Positions 52,831 through 61,983 of a stretch of 64,000 nt of DNA are shown here, in pieces (position 1 is the stretch's first letter; each line of letters opens with the position of its first letter). Source of the stretch: a bacterium (GTDB taxonomy: Bacteria > Cyanobacteriota > Vampirovibrionia > Obscuribacterales > Obscuribacteraceae); assembly GCA_018062085.1 (NCBI GenBank), contig JAGOSY010000018.1, positions 49,280 to 113,279 on the forward strand, read 5' to 3'. The translations under genes were made by a program, and so were the position numbers. Below the pieces are notes generated by a model, which was not told the DNA's origin, did no database searches, and saw only the letters and a list, made by a program, of their open reading frames with translations.

Positions 52831-53784
52831 CTAAATCAGCTTTTGAGCTGCACGTAGTTTAGCACTACGACTCCGGGTATTGGCAAGCAATTCATCTTCA
52901 GAAGCTGTAACAGGTTTACGCGTAATTATCAGTACCTCGCACTCTTTTTTGCAGGTGCAGATGGGGGCTCGCGGTGGGCAAATGCATGATGCTGCGGCCA
53001 TCTTGAAGAATTGTTTAACGATACGATCTTCTAAGCTATGAAACGTAATAACTACTAATCGTGCTCCCGGCTTTAGAATACTTAATGACTCACGTAAGAA
53101 ATCTTCAAGACTCTCAAGCTCCTCATTAACAGCCATTCTTATTGCTTGAAACGTTCTTGTAGCCGGATGTATATAGCCACCACCAGCAGAGCCGAAACTT
53201 TTTTTGTAATTTTTTTTATCAGCTGCTCTTGGTATGCAGCGGGCGACAATATCAGCCAAAGCGAGAGTGGATTCAATAGGTCTATTAGCCACTATGCGAT
53301 TAGCTATCTTGCGGCTATGTCTCTCTTCGCCGTATTTGTAAATAATATCTGCCAGTGCACTTTCTGGCCATTGATTGATTATATTGTAGGCGGAAAGTGA
53401 TTCGCTGCGATCCATTCGCATATCGAGTGGGCCTTCTTTTTGGAAGCTAAAGCCACGTTCTCCTTGGTCTATTTGCATAGACGATACGCCTAGATCTGCC
53501 AGTATGCCACCGTCAATGGTATTGACACCATATTGCGATAGTGATGCTTTTAGATATCTAAAGTTAGAGTGGAGCATTGTTGCTTTGTCGCCAAAGCTCT
53601 CTTTGAGCCGCTCTAAGCTGACAGCGTCACGGTCAAATGCAAATAGTCTACTTTTGCCTTCGGTCAGTTCGGCAATGCGAGCTAGGTGACCGCCAGCTCC
53701 GGCGGTGGCATCTACATATGTAAGACCGGGCCGTACATCCAATGCATCCATAACTTCGTTGAGGAGAACCGGTATATGTTCCAA
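52831..53784 (-). CDS. rsmH: 16S rRNA (cytosine(1402)-N(4))-methyltransferase
   Basis: The protein has 317 residues and begins at TTG with no evident ribosome-binding site. SAM motif YVDATAGAGGHLARIAE, then GGILADLGVSSMQIDQGERGFSF, and RLVVITFHSLEDRIVKQFF are diagnostic for RsmH (MraW). It methylates N4 of C1402 in the 30S P site. Near the C-terminus lies a Cys-rich patch (CICPPRAPICTCKKECE), probably a metal-binding loop. The stop is followed by the FtsL-like gene after 8 bases. Confidence 0.96.
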   Translation of the reverse strand: MEHIPVLLNEVMDALDVRPGLTYVDATAGAGGHLARIAELTEGKSRLFAFDRDAVSLERLKESFGDKATMLHSNFRYLKASLSQYGVNTIDGGILADLGVSSMQIDQGERGFSFQKEGPLDMRMDRSESLSAYNIINQWPESALADIIYKYGEERHSRKIANRIVANRPIESTLALADIVARCIPRAADKKNYKKSFGSAGGGYIHPATRTFQAIRMAVNEELESLEDFLRESLSILKPGARLVVITFHSLEDRIVKQFFKMAAASCICPPRAPICTCKKECEVLIITRKPVTASEDELLANTRSRSAKLRAAQKLI

Positions 53785-53804
53785 AAATTAATCAGTCCGT
53801 ATAT

Positions 53805-54365
53805 TTAATTGCCCGACGAAGGGCGGTCTGGCTGCGGGCTTTTGCTCGTTCTTTCTTTGCGCTTCGCCACTACATCGAAGTCTCCGCAGAACGAGTATAT
53901 CAAGAGTAGGCCAACTAGCATGCCAGCTGCACCAGCCAAGGGCGGGCTTAGCCATTCAGGTTTACTGGCGATTAGATTTAGAGATAAAAGCATTTGCGAG
54001 AGGGCAATTGGCGAAGCCAAGAGTAGAGCTAGCATAAGCAATTGTCTTGAGCTAGCGGTTGTGCCAGCGCAGTGCCACCTGAGGCCGTCCCACCAGAAAG
54101 TCAGAGCAATCTTAAGGCCCATACGGTTGGCTGGGTAAAGCATTCTCCCGCCGCGCAGGGCGACAAAGCTTCGTTCGCAAGAAGTACACTTCAGTGTTTC
54201 GGTGATACCAAACGGTTCAATCATGCCAGAGCTGCAGCGAGGGCAAGGATACGACTGGTTGGCCGCAATTATCTGCTGACGGATTGATAGATTCTGGTAG
54301 GAAGAATGGAACATCTGAAAATTCCCCATGGACCGAGTAAAAATTAAGCCATAGTCAAACCGCAT
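53805..54365 (-). CDS. Zinc-ribbon membrane protein, hypothetical
   Basis: 186 residues from ATG 54365; internal starts at residues 13 and 17 are possible. A four-Cys zinc ribbon (CPRCSSG then CTSCERSF, about 41-64) is followed by a linker and two membrane helices (LLMLALLLASPIALSQMLLS and LAGAAGMLVGLLLIYSFCG). A basic Ser/Lys/Pro-rich tail ends the protein. The plan suggests a membrane-tethered zinc-binding protein. No family or function recognised. It lies 20 bases before rsmH and may lead that operon. Confidence 0.65.
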   Translation of the reverse strand: MRFDYGLIFTRSMGNFQMFHSSYQNLSIRQQIIAANQSYPCPRCSSGMIEPFGITETLKCTSCERSFVALRGGRMLYPANRMGLKIALTFWWDGLRWHCAGTTASSRQLLMLALLLASPIALSQMLLSLNLIASKPEWLSPPLAGAAGMLVGLLLIYSFCGDFDVVAKRKERTSKSPQPDRPSSGN

Positions 54366-54531
54366 CGACGTCTTACCCCGCCGCTGCCTGTTCTTTTAAC
54401 AAGAGATCCAATCCCCTGTATATTCTTGATACCCGTTAGAAGCCCTCCCCTCTACAGGTGAAGGGGAAAATCATTAGATTTAATCAAATTATTTTCAGTG
54501 TCTTTGTTACAAGGGCTCATAAGGCCCTGTT

Positions 54532-55368
54532 TCAGGAGAAATATGGGTCTTTTCTGCTGGCACCGAGGGCTCCGACTGCCAGCATTAGACGAAAGGTCTC
54601 GCCGTAATCAGCCCCATGAATGGTTATGGTTCTAGCGGAAAGACGCTTTATTTGCGGTAAAAGTTCAGCGGCATCTGCCATTGAAGGGTCGAAGAAAGTA
54701 ATTTCAATTTGCGCTGGTTCTGCCGCCTTAAATAGTTGCCAATGCTTCTTGTTCGTTGCCTGGCGGGCTCGTTCTTTAAGAAGTTTGAGATTCTCCTGGT
54801 GTGGGTGAAACACTGCGGCATAGCGCGACACTGCAGTTTTCACTTGGGCAGTGACAATATCTCCTAGCAAATCGCGGGCTTCTTCGCAGACGGTGTCGTC
54901 GCCGCACAGCATGGCTATGGGTACACCAAAGTGTCCAGCTAAAGCTGCATTTAAGCCTGTTTCACCCACCGACTGACCGTTCAGTTTGACTTCAAAAAAG
55001 ATCTGCGCGCGATATGTGTGGCTTAGTACCCCAGTTGCGTGGCCAGCTCGAGCATGGTAGCCGACAAAAACGGCAAAGTCGGCCGGGTTGACACCAGAAA
55101 CCATAGAGAATGGCTTCTGCCAACCACTACGTACAGAGACGCCTTTGTGTTGGTAGAGCTTCTCTATATGAAGATTGCGCATATCCCAGTGCGAATCGTT
55201 CACTAAAATTTCTTCGACACCACCAGCCAGAAGGCCTTCTATTACTGCATTGGTTTCTTCGTGCATCAGCTCTAAGGCGCGGGCATAACCAGGCTCGTTG
55301 GGCTGAGTTTGGCTCGAATGCAAAATTCCGTTAACACCTTCTAAGTCAACAGATATATATGCTCTCAT
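54532..55368 (-). CDS. M55-family D-aminopeptidase (DppA-like)
   Basis: The protein has 278 residues. The M55 signature SVDLEGVNG at the N-terminus (SxDxEG, metal ligands) is followed by VNDSHWDMRN, VGYHARAG (metal His) and KLNGQSVGETGLNAA. AMLCGDDTVCEEA follows. DppA is a zinc D-aminopeptidase releasing D-amino acids from peptides; the family forms a decameric self-compartmentalised complex. A role in recycling peptidoglycan peptides is plausible here next to dapF and wall genes, but not shown. No signal peptide. Confidence 0.9.
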   Translation of the reverse strand: MRAYISVDLEGVNGILHSSQTQPNEPGYARALELMHEETNAVIEGLLAGGVEEILVNDSHWDMRNLHIEKLYQHKGVSVRSGWQKPFSMVSGVNPADFAVFVGYHARAGHATGVLSHTYRAQIFFEVKLNGQSVGETGLNAALAGHFGVPIAMLCGDDTVCEEARDLLGDIVTAQVKTAVSRYAAVFHPHQENLKLLKERARQATNKKHWQLFKAAEPAQIEITFFDPSMADAAELLPQIKRLSARTITIHGADYGETFRLMLAVGALGASRKDPYFS

Positions 55369-55496
55369 TTTGTTAGTAACCTTTGACTGTTCAACTGCAA
55401 GACTAAAAAACGATGAGTATATAAGGGATTGTTAGCAAATCATTTTTTTATTGGTTACTTCCTGATCATGTCAAGCACAAGAAAGCTGGCAGGGGT

Positions 55497-55502
55497 TATA
55501 AT
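55497..55502 (+). promoter_or_regulatory. Candidate -10 box (TATAAT) close to the dapF start
   Basis: A perfect TATAAT ends 12 bases before ATG 55515, so a transcript would have only about 5-7 leader bases. No Shine-Dalgarno is seen in that stretch. No good -35 is visible at 16-18 bases, so the promoter is unproven. Confidence 0.35.
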
Positions 55503-55514
55503 CTCCCGAGATAT

Positions 55515-56669
55515 ATGGAAACCGACGCCCCCAATCAATTAACACCTTATAAATTACCATTCACCAAAATGCATGGTCTTGGCAACGACTTTGTAATGGT
55601 CAAAGACGTTGACCTCGAAATGGTATTGCGCTCAGCTTTGGCGATTACCGGTGAAGCGCGCTCCGGTGTTGTGAACATAGATGTCGCTGCTGCCCTTAGT
55701 CGTCTGGCTCAAGCTGTGTGCGATCGGCGTTTCGGCATCGGCGCTGATGGTTTAATTGTTGCTGTCAGGCCCCATGGTGCTGCTGGGGTGCTTGAAAAAA
55801 TAGTAGCCGCTTATCCTTCTTATGGGCAATGTGATCTTGCCTGGATTTATATCAATAGTGATGGCTCGTCCTCTGATATGTGTGGCAATGGCCTGCGCTG
55901 CTTAGCTTATTTTGCCCGCGAGAATGCCGACAAGGAAGGCGAAAGCCATTGGCCCAAGGCCGATAAATTCAAGGTTGCTACTCGGGCCTATCCTGTAGGC
56001 GTAGTGGTGCAGCAATCGGCCTTAGGCTCTGCCGGCGGTGCCATTGATTGTTCAGGTCAGTCATTGGTGCGCTTGGTGCGAACACAGTTGGGCGGCCCCG
56101 TAATCAAGTTTGTAGCCGAGAAGCTAATTTTGAACGATATCACCCTTAGTGCCACGGCTGTCGATATGGGCAATCCGCACTGTGTTATTTTCGATTGTGC
56201 TGAGTTGGAGCTTACTCAATATCAAGGTTGTATGCGTGGCATATCGAGCGGTGCCTCTTTTGCTTTTGTTGGAAAATTTCCTGGTCGATTGCTTGACTTG
56301 GCTCATCAGATTCAGGGCCTGTCTCTCTTTCCTCAAGGAGTTAATGTTGAATTTGTACTGCCGCAAGGGCGAGATCGGGCCGTTGTTTATGTGGTAGAAC
56401 GAGGCTGTGGTCCAACTTTGGCCTGCGCCTCTGGGGCTGCTGCTGTGGTGGCAGCCGGAGTAATTGAAGAGCGCCTAAACCGCCAATGCTGTGTTATTCT
56501 TCCAGGTGGGGAACTTGAGGTCACCTGGTCTTCCGTGGATAATCTCATCGAGCTAAACGGACCAGCGCAAATAGCATTTTCCGGCGAATTTCCACTCGGC
56601 GATAGTTTTTGTCTTTCTGATTTGTCTGCACACTCTAGCTGCGAAAGCAGAGAGGAGTTACCAGCATGA
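55515..56669 (+). CDS. dapF: Diaminopimelate epimerase
   Basis: 384 residues, about 100 more than typical DapF. Core motifs: FTKMHGLGNDFVMV, RRFGIGADGLI, SDMCGNGLRCLAYFA (first catalytic Cys), AVDMGNPHCVIF and RGCGPTLACASGAAAV (second catalytic Cys). It converts LL- to meso-diaminopimelate for lysine and peptidoglycan. Insertions: about 35 residues after the N-terminal strand (VVNIDVAAALSRLAQAV) and about 30 around residues 85-115, plus a tail. Both Cys are kept, so activity is expected. It overlaps ftsQ in ATGA. Confidence 0.94.
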   Translation: METDAPNQLTPYKLPFTKMHGLGNDFVMVKDVDLEMVLRSALAITGEARSGVVNIDVAAALSRLAQAVCDRRFGIGADGLIVAVRPHGAAGVLEKIVAAYPSYGQCDLAWIYINSDGSSSDMCGNGLRCLAYFARENADKEGESHWPKADKFKVATRAYPVGVVVQQSALGSAGGAIDCSGQSLVRLVRTQLGGPVIKFVAEKLILNDITLSATAVDMGNPHCVIFDCAELELTQYQGCMRGISSGASFAFVGKFPGRLLDLAHQIQGLSLFPQGVNVEFVLPQGRDRAVVYVVERGCGPTLACASGAAAVVAAGVIEERLNRQCCVILPGGELEVTWSSVDNLIELNGPAQIAFSGEFPLGDSFCLSDLSAHSSCESREELPA

Positions 56670-57586
56670 GCGTGATCATGGAAGCCGATCAACGTCGCGA
56701 ATGGATGAAGAGTCGTCGCAAACAGCGGAAAGCTACCCGTCGGGCAAGATCGCGTAGGCAAACTTTGCGCTATGTGCTTTTGTTCGGCATGCTTATTGCT
56801 GGGGCCGCTTGCTTTACCCACTTGCCTTGGACCCTGCACAACGAAAAGACTGAAGTCATTGTTCATGGCAATTCTGTTGCTACAAGAGACCAAGTTTTGA
56901 AGCTTGTGAAAAATGCCGTCAATGTACCAATTTATAGAATCGATCCCAAAAAACTCGAAAACCAAATTGCTTCTCTTAAGGCGGTTCGGCATGCTTTTGT
57001 TAGGCGTTATGCACTGCCGAAGCCTCACTTGGTGGTTGAGATACTCGAAGAATATCCTTGGGCTACTTATAGTCCAGATCCAAGCAAGCCGGCTGAGGCT
57101 GTAATTGCTCAATCGGGCAGATTTATTTCCATTGCTGAGTTTCCTGCTGTGGTGCGTCCGCATCTTGTAATATACGGCCAACACAGCTTAAAGCTCACTT
57201 CGCGCGAAGTGGCACAGTGGGCTAGTTGGGCCAACTATATTAGTAGTCAGACTGGACGGCCTGTCGACTACATTGATATGCGTCAACCTTTTGATGTTAA
57301 AGTCGCTAACGGTGATTTGACTCTAAAGATTGGTTTGCCGGATGCCACTTTGAGCCGTAGGCTTGGTCGCCTAGTTTCAATTCTTCCAACTGTAGAGCCA
57401 ATCAAAGACAAGGTTGAATTTATCGATCTTGGTCTCGATAATTCTATTCCTCTAAAGATCTCTAAGAATCCTAAGCGACCCACTGAGAAGACTGAAGCTG
57501 AAGATGCTCGTAATGCCGCTTTGAATAACATTCCAGAAAGTATTCAGGGCGCTCTATCAAGTCGGCCAGCTAACAGTACCCTCTAA
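56666..57586 (+). CDS. ftsQ: Cell division protein FtsQ/DivIB-like (POTRA)
   Basis: The protein has 306 residues. A very basic cytosolic N-terminus (KSRRKQRKATRRARSRRQ) is followed by one membrane helix (LRYVLLFGMLIAGAACF). A POTRA domain then reads TEVIVHGNSVATRDQVLKLV, then SLKAVRHAFVRR and LVVEILEEYPWATY. A beta domain with PVDYIDMRQPFDVKV follows. This is the FtsQ plan: it bridges early and late division proteins in the periplasm. It overlaps dapF by 4 bases (ATGA), a wall/division pairing. Confidence 0.85.
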   Translation: MSVIMEADQRREWMKSRRKQRKATRRARSRRQTLRYVLLFGMLIAGAACFTHLPWTLHNEKTEVIVHGNSVATRDQVLKLVKNAVNVPIYRIDPKKLENQIASLKAVRHAFVRRYALPKPHLVVEILEEYPWATYSPDPSKPAEAVIAQSGRFISIAEFPAVVRPHLVIYGQHSLKLTSREVAQWASWANYISSQTGRPVDYIDMRQPFDVKVANGDLTLKIGLPDATLSRRLGRLVSILPTVEPIKDKVEFIDLGLDNSIPLKISKNPKRPTEKTEAEDARNAALNNIPESIQGALSSRPANSTL

Positions 57587-57593
57587 TTGCATC

Positions 57594-58493
57594 TCATAAA
57601 TTTCCTGAGAGTGCAGATTTAGCGCCTTCCCACAAATCGTTGAGCTGATCAGGCGAATGTTCTTTTAGTGGTCTCTCACTATTTTCTTCCATCCATTCAA
57701 AGCGGCGTTTAAATTTATTGATAGTCATAAGCAAACACTCTTCAGGGTCGAGGGCATGCCAGCGTGCCAAATTGACCATGCAGAACAGGGCGTCACCAAA
57801 TTCAAGGGCGACATCTTGTTTGGCTTTATCTCTGTCTTTTTGTTGGGGCTGCTCTTTCGCCTCACCGTTTTTGGGGCTGATCAAGTCAGGGTGCGAAATT
57901 GCTTCTTGCAGTTCGCTGATTTCTGAATGCAGCTTGGCCCAGACATCGGCTTCTTTTTCCCACTCGAAGCCTTGATTGACAGCTTTCTCTGATATTTTTA
58001 GAGCCTGTAGTAGGGCTGGCATAGTTCTGGGTACGCCCGTTAAGGCCGATTCTTTTTTCTCGGGTGCAGCACTAGAGCTATCTAGCTTTTCTTGTTTTTC
58101 TTTTGCCTTTAGTTCTTGCCATTGGCTGACAACACCTTCTGCTGTATCGACTTTTGCATCGGCAAAGACATGGGGATGCCTGCGAATCATCTTGGCATTT
58201 ATCGATGCAGCGACGTCTTCAATCGTAAAGTTTCCGTCGTCTTTGGCCACTTGTGAATTGAGTACAATTTGCAGCAGCAAATCCCCTAGCTCTTCTTTGA
58301 TTTTTTCAGGGTCGCCTTCGTGAATTGCTTCCATCACTTCATAGGCTTCTTCAAGTAAATAGCGGGCCAGACTTTTGTGCGTCTGTTCTCTATCCCAGGG
58401 GCAGCCATCAGGAGATCTGAGCTTGGCTACAGTTGCAATGAACTGCTCTAAATGTGAACCTTCTAAATTTGAGCTTTCTAAATCTAAAGACAT
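57594..58493 (-). CDS. mazG: Nucleoside triphosphate pyrophosphohydrolase MazG
   Basis: The protein has 299 residues with two MazG domains. The first has PDGCPWDREQTHKSL, LLEEAYEVMEAI and EELGDLLLQIVLNSQ (E-x2-E and E-x2-D metal ligands). The second (about 190-285) has KLHSEISELQEAI and EFGDALFCMVNLARW. A Lys/Glu-rich linker (about 120-150) and another insert (about 205-225) enlarge it. It hydrolyses canonical or aberrant NTPs to NMP and pyrophosphate. It is convergent with ftsQ, 7 bases apart. Confidence 0.95.
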   Translation of the reverse strand: MSLDLESSNLEGSHLEQFIATVAKLRSPDGCPWDREQTHKSLARYLLEEAYEVMEAIHEGDPEKIKEELGDLLLQIVLNSQVAKDDGNFTIEDVAASINAKMIRRHPHVFADAKVDTAEGVVSQWQELKAKEKQEKLDSSSAAPEKKESALTGVPRTMPALLQALKISEKAVNQGFEWEKEADVWAKLHSEISELQEAISHPDLISPKNGEAKEQPQQKDRDKAKQDVALEFGDALFCMVNLARWHALDPEECLLMTINKFKRRFEWMEENSERPLKEHSPDQLNDLWEGAKSALSGNL

Positions 58494-58592
58494 GGGGCTC
58501 CATAGGCCTTAAGCTATAAGTATTGATCTGATGTTAAACCAGAGGCTAGCATAGCTTCTCTCTCCGTTTCTTAGTTTGTGGGAATAAATCTC

Positions 58593-59984
58593 GTGGATAT
58601 ATGTGTTATCGGTGCCGGCTACGTAGGTCTTGTAACTAGCGCGTGCTTGGCTTATCTTGGCAATCATGTCACGGCAGTTGAAGCTAACCCCGAGCGGTTA
58701 GGCAGTTTGAAAAGTGGGCTGGTGCCATTTTTTGAGCCTGGATTGCAAGATTTTGTTAAAGAGACCAGTGAATCGGGCTTTCTCAATTTTTCTGACAATT
58801 TAGAAGAAGCTGTTAAGCGGGCCCAAATTGTCTTCATCGCTGTTGGTACGCCATCACTGCCCAATGGCGAACCGGATCTCTCTCAGGTGATGGTTGTGGC
58901 GCGTAGCATCGGCAGCGCACTAGATGCAAAGCACCGCCGCATCATTGTCAATAAATCAACCGTGCCAGTGGGCTCGGGTAACTGGGTCGAAATGCTGGTT
59001 TCGCAAGGGGTGCAAAATGCTCAACCAGTTCCGGCTCGAGCCGCTCGCCCAGAGTCGCCTAGTTTTGTTGTGGTCAGCAATCCTGAATTCTTGCGCGAAG
59101 GCAGCGCAATTTCTGATTCGTTCTATCCTGATCGTATAGTGGTTGGTTCAACCGATGAGCAAGCCGTAGCCGTGATGAAGAGCTTGTACAAGCCAATTGT
59201 CGAGCAAAGTTTTGATGTGCCAACTTTTGCTCCGCGCCCGAAAGAGTTTTCATCTGTTCCTTTTGTTGTTACCGACCTGGCTTCAGCTGAACTGATTAAA
59301 TATTCAGCCAATGCCTTTTTGGCCATGAAAATAAGCTTTGCCAATGAAATTGCTGGTTTGTGCGAAAAAGTGGGTGCTGATGTCAGTCAAGTAACTCAAG
59401 GTATAGGCCTTGATTATCGTATTGGTAAAGCTTTCCTTCATGCCGGAGTGGGTTGGGGCGGGAGCTGTTTCGGCAAAGACGTGAGTGCATTGATGCAGGT
59501 AGCCAAAGAGTATTCTTATCCAACTTCGCTGCTAGAAGCCACAGTGGCTGTCAATGATCGTCAGCGTCTAGTGGTCATTAAGAAGCTGCAAGATGAGTTG
59601 AAAATTTTGAAGGGTCGCACAGTTGGCTTGCTTGGCCTTTCATTTAAGCCTAATACAGATGACTTGCGCGATGCTCCAGCTTTGACTATTGCCTATCAGC
59701 TCTTAAAAATGGGTGCCACAGTGAAAGCTTACGACCCAGTATCAAACGATCGCTGCAAAGTTCTCCACGCCAATCTTGATTTGGTTTATTGTCATAATGT
59801 TGAAGAATTGGCTGCTGATAGCGACGCTCTGGTGCTCGTCACTGAGTGGGAACAATTTAGAAAACTAGATTGGAAAAAGTTGGCTAAGAGTATGCGTTGG
59901 CCTCTTGTAATTGATGGCCGCAATGCTTTAAGCGAAGAAGAGATAACCGCTGCCGGTATGACTTATCGAGGAGTAGGACGTTGA
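58593..59984 (+). CDS. ugd: UDP-glucose 6-dehydrogenase
   Basis: 463 residues from GTG 58593, with GTGGGA about 9 bases upstream; a GTG at 58578 is an alternative start. Rossmann motif ICVIGAGYVGLVTSACLA, then TPSLPNGEPDLS, VNKSTVPVGSG, SNPEFLREGSAI and AELIKYSANAFLAMKISF. The catalytic Cys is in GWGGSCFGKD. LGLSFKPNTDDLRDAP opens the C-terminal domain. It oxidises UDP-glucose to UDP-glucuronate with 2 NAD+. A short insert near residue 150 (PVPARAARPESPS) is unusual. Its stop overlaps the next start in TTGA. Confidence 0.95.
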   Translation: MDICVIGAGYVGLVTSACLAYLGNHVTAVEANPERLGSLKSGLVPFFEPGLQDFVKETSESGFLNFSDNLEEAVKRAQIVFIAVGTPSLPNGEPDLSQVMVVARSIGSALDAKHRRIIVNKSTVPVGSGNWVEMLVSQGVQNAQPVPARAARPESPSFVVVSNPEFLREGSAISDSFYPDRIVVGSTDEQAVAVMKSLYKPIVEQSFDVPTFAPRPKEFSSVPFVVTDLASAELIKYSANAFLAMKISFANEIAGLCEKVGADVSQVTQGIGLDYRIGKAFLHAGVGWGGSCFGKDVSALMQVAKEYSYPTSLLEATVAVNDRQRLVVIKKLQDELKILKGRTVGLLGLSFKPNTDDLRDAPALTIAYQLLKMGATVKAYDPVSNDRCKVLHANLDLVYCHNVEELAADSDALVLVTEWEQFRKLDWKKLAKSMRWPLVIDGRNALSEEEITAAGMTYRGVGR

Positions 59985-60934
59985 GAATTTTAATCACTGG
60001 TGGTGCCGGTTTTATCGGTTCGCATTTGACCGATCGAATGATGGCTGAAGGGCACCAGGTTGTGGTGATGGATAACCTCATCACTGGCAACTATCAGAAT
60101 ATTGCTCAGCACAAGTCTAATCCGCGCTTTGAATTCATCCATCATAATGTCTCGAACCATATTCACATAGTTGGAGATCTAGATTGGGTTATCCATTTTG
60201 CTTCTCCTGCCTCTCCAGTCGATTATCTACTGTTGCCTATTGAGACCTTGAAGGTTAATTCATTAGGCACGCACAACACTCTTGGATTGGCCCTTTCAAA
60301 AGGTGCGCGCTACTTTCTTGCTAGTACCTCTGAAGTCTATGGTGATCCTGAAATTCATCCACAACCTGAAACCTACTGGGGCAATGTCAATCCGATTGGT
60401 CCTCGTGGTGTCTATGATGAGGCAAAGCGCTTTGCTGAAGCAATCACAATGGCCTACCATCACAAACATGGCTTAGACACTCGCATTATTCGTATTTTTA
60501 ATTGCTATGGGCCGCGTTTGAGGCTAGACGACGGTCGTGTGGTATCCAACTTTATTGGCCAATCTTTAGCTAATCAGCCGCTAACTGTTTACGGCGAAGG
60601 CCAGCAAACTAGAAGCTTCCAGTATGTCTCTGACTTGGTTGAAGGCATTGTGCGTTTAATGGATGTTGACCATCATTTGCCCGTCAATCTTGGTAATCCA
60701 GAAGAGAAAACTGTGCTTGAGTTGGCAACCATCATCAAAGAGTTAGTTGGGAGCCAGAGTGAGATTGTGAAAAAGCCTTTGCCTGTAGATGATCCAAAAC
60801 GTCGCCTGCCAGATACTACCAAGGCTAAGCAGCTGATTAACTGGGCGCCCAGCAAAGACTTGGTGGATGGGCTGAAAGAGACCATCGAATGGTATCGCCA
60901 GGCGCAGACTCGCGAGCTGGATGCGGTTAAATAG
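59981..60934 (+). CDS. NAD-dependent UDP-glucuronate decarboxylase (UDP-xylose synthase type)
   Basis: The protein has 317 residues and a TTG start with strong GAGGAG upstream. Extended SDR: ITGGAGFIGSHLTDR (NAD binding), STSEVYGDPEIHPQPETYWG, PRGVYDEAKRFAE with the Y-x3-K catalytic pair, and RIFNCYGPRLRLDDGRVVSNF. These match UXS enzymes, which decarboxylate UDP-glucuronate to UDP-xylose. Coupling to the UDP-glucuronate-forming ugd by TTGA overlap fits that pathway. A UDP-glucose epimerase is the less likely alternative. Products feed surface polysaccharide. Confidence 0.9.
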   Translation: MRILITGGAGFIGSHLTDRMMAEGHQVVVMDNLITGNYQNIAQHKSNPRFEFIHHNVSNHIHIVGDLDWVIHFASPASPVDYLLLPIETLKVNSLGTHNTLGLALSKGARYFLASTSEVYGDPEIHPQPETYWGNVNPIGPRGVYDEAKRFAEAITMAYHHKHGLDTRIIRIFNCYGPRLRLDDGRVVSNFIGQSLANQPLTVYGEGQQTRSFQYVSDLVEGIVRLMDVDHHLPVNLGNPEEKTVLELATIIKELVGSQSEIVKKPLPVDDPKRRLPDTTKAKQLINWAPSKDLVDGLKETIEWYRQAQTRELDAVK

Positions 60935-61063
60935 GTTGGTTTCAAAAAATTTGGCTTGAATTAGTCGTCTAGTGGTCGTCAATGATTGGCCTGGGGTGAT
61001 CTATGGATGTTTTTGCCAATAATTGGGGTAAATAGATTGTGGTTGGGACTGGTAAGAATTAGC

Positions 61064-61093
61064 TTGACAACAAAATGTCAGAAAGCTTAGAAT
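61064..61093 (+). promoter_or_regulatory. Near-consensus sigma-70 promoter
   Basis: TTGACA (61064-61069), an 18-base spacer and TAGAAT (61088-61093) lie 43 bases upstream of the ATG at 61137. The consensus -35 suggests high expression of the downstream LEA-like gene. Confidence 0.7.
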
Positions 61094-61136
61094 CCTCTAA
61101 CCCCCGCAGTTACCATATTTTTTTGAGGCCAAGGCT

Positions 61137-61889
61137 ATGACCGACCGTTCCGCACGTGCATCTGATGATAAAGAGAAAGGTAGCGCCAAGTCGGAGGGTG
61201 GTTTCTCCTTCGGCAGTGTTATGGGGCACTTGGGTCGCGCTAAAGACGCAGTAGTTGAAGGCGGCAGCAAGGCCGCTGGCAAAGTCAAAGACGTCGTAGT
61301 CGAGAATGCTCCCAAAGTCAAAGACGCAGTAGTTGAGAATGCTCCGAAGGTCAAGCAGGCTGCGCTTGATGCTGCTAATAGCAAGGCTGGCAAGGCAGTG
61401 GTTGGCGTTGGCAAAGAAGTTTATGAGGAAGAGAAGGCAACTGGTAATCGGGTGATGGGCGCTGCAAAGCGTGGAGATATTCTCACTGTTGGCAAGGAAG
61501 TGGCACCGCTTGTGATTATGGGTCCGCAAGGAGTTATCCTAGATAAGGTGGGCCGCAAGGCGCTTGACAAGGGCGTACAGGAGCTACCGAAAGAGCATCA
61601 GGGAACGGCCAAAGACGTCGTCAACGTCGGCCGGATTGCTAATGGAGGCATCCCCGATGCGAAGCAGGTGATTACCGGCACAGTTCTTGATGACGATAAG
61701 CGTGGCAAGGCCATGGAGACAGTTTCTGGCGCTGGCAAGAAGGTTTGGGGTTGGATTAAGGGCGGCGATGACGATACTAAAGGTGAAGTCAAAGCAGGCG
61801 CCAAGGCTGAAAAGCCCGACTATCCAAGTGATTATCCCGATAACGAGAAACCGCAAGATTTGCCCAAACGTAAGGCCACAAAGAAGTAG
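61137..61889 (+). CDS. LEA-like repeat protein, Lys/Ala/Val-rich
   Basis: The protein has 250 residues, with GAGG 8 bases before ATG. It is highly charged, without Cys, signal peptide or membrane segment. Residues about 48-75 hold tandem 11-residue units (KVKDVVVENAP, KVKDAVVENAP), encoded by two 33-base DNA repeats (61284-61349), of the kind that form amphipathic helices in LEA/apolipoprotein-like proteins. The middle part (GKEVAPLVIMGPQGVILDKVG) is more hydrophobic. The end is Lys/Asp/Pro-rich. A stress-protectant or membrane-surface role is plausible, not proven. Confidence 0.75.
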   Translation: MTDRSARASDDKEKGSAKSEGGFSFGSVMGHLGRAKDAVVEGGSKAAGKVKDVVVENAPKVKDAVVENAPKVKQAALDAANSKAGKAVVGVGKEVYEEEKATGNRVMGAAKRGDILTVGKEVAPLVIMGPQGVILDKVGRKALDKGVQELPKEHQGTAKDVVNVGRIANGGIPDAKQVITGTVLDDDKRGKAMETVSGAGKKVWGWIKGGDDDTKGEVKAGAKAEKPDYPSDYPDNEKPQDLPKRKATKK

Positions 61890-61983
61890 CTCTTATGTTT
61901 TAGAGCTAGTCTGAGCTACGGGTACAGAAAGGTAATTTTTGCTACGCTATATTCGTATCAGTTACTTGAGGCAAGGGTAAGTC

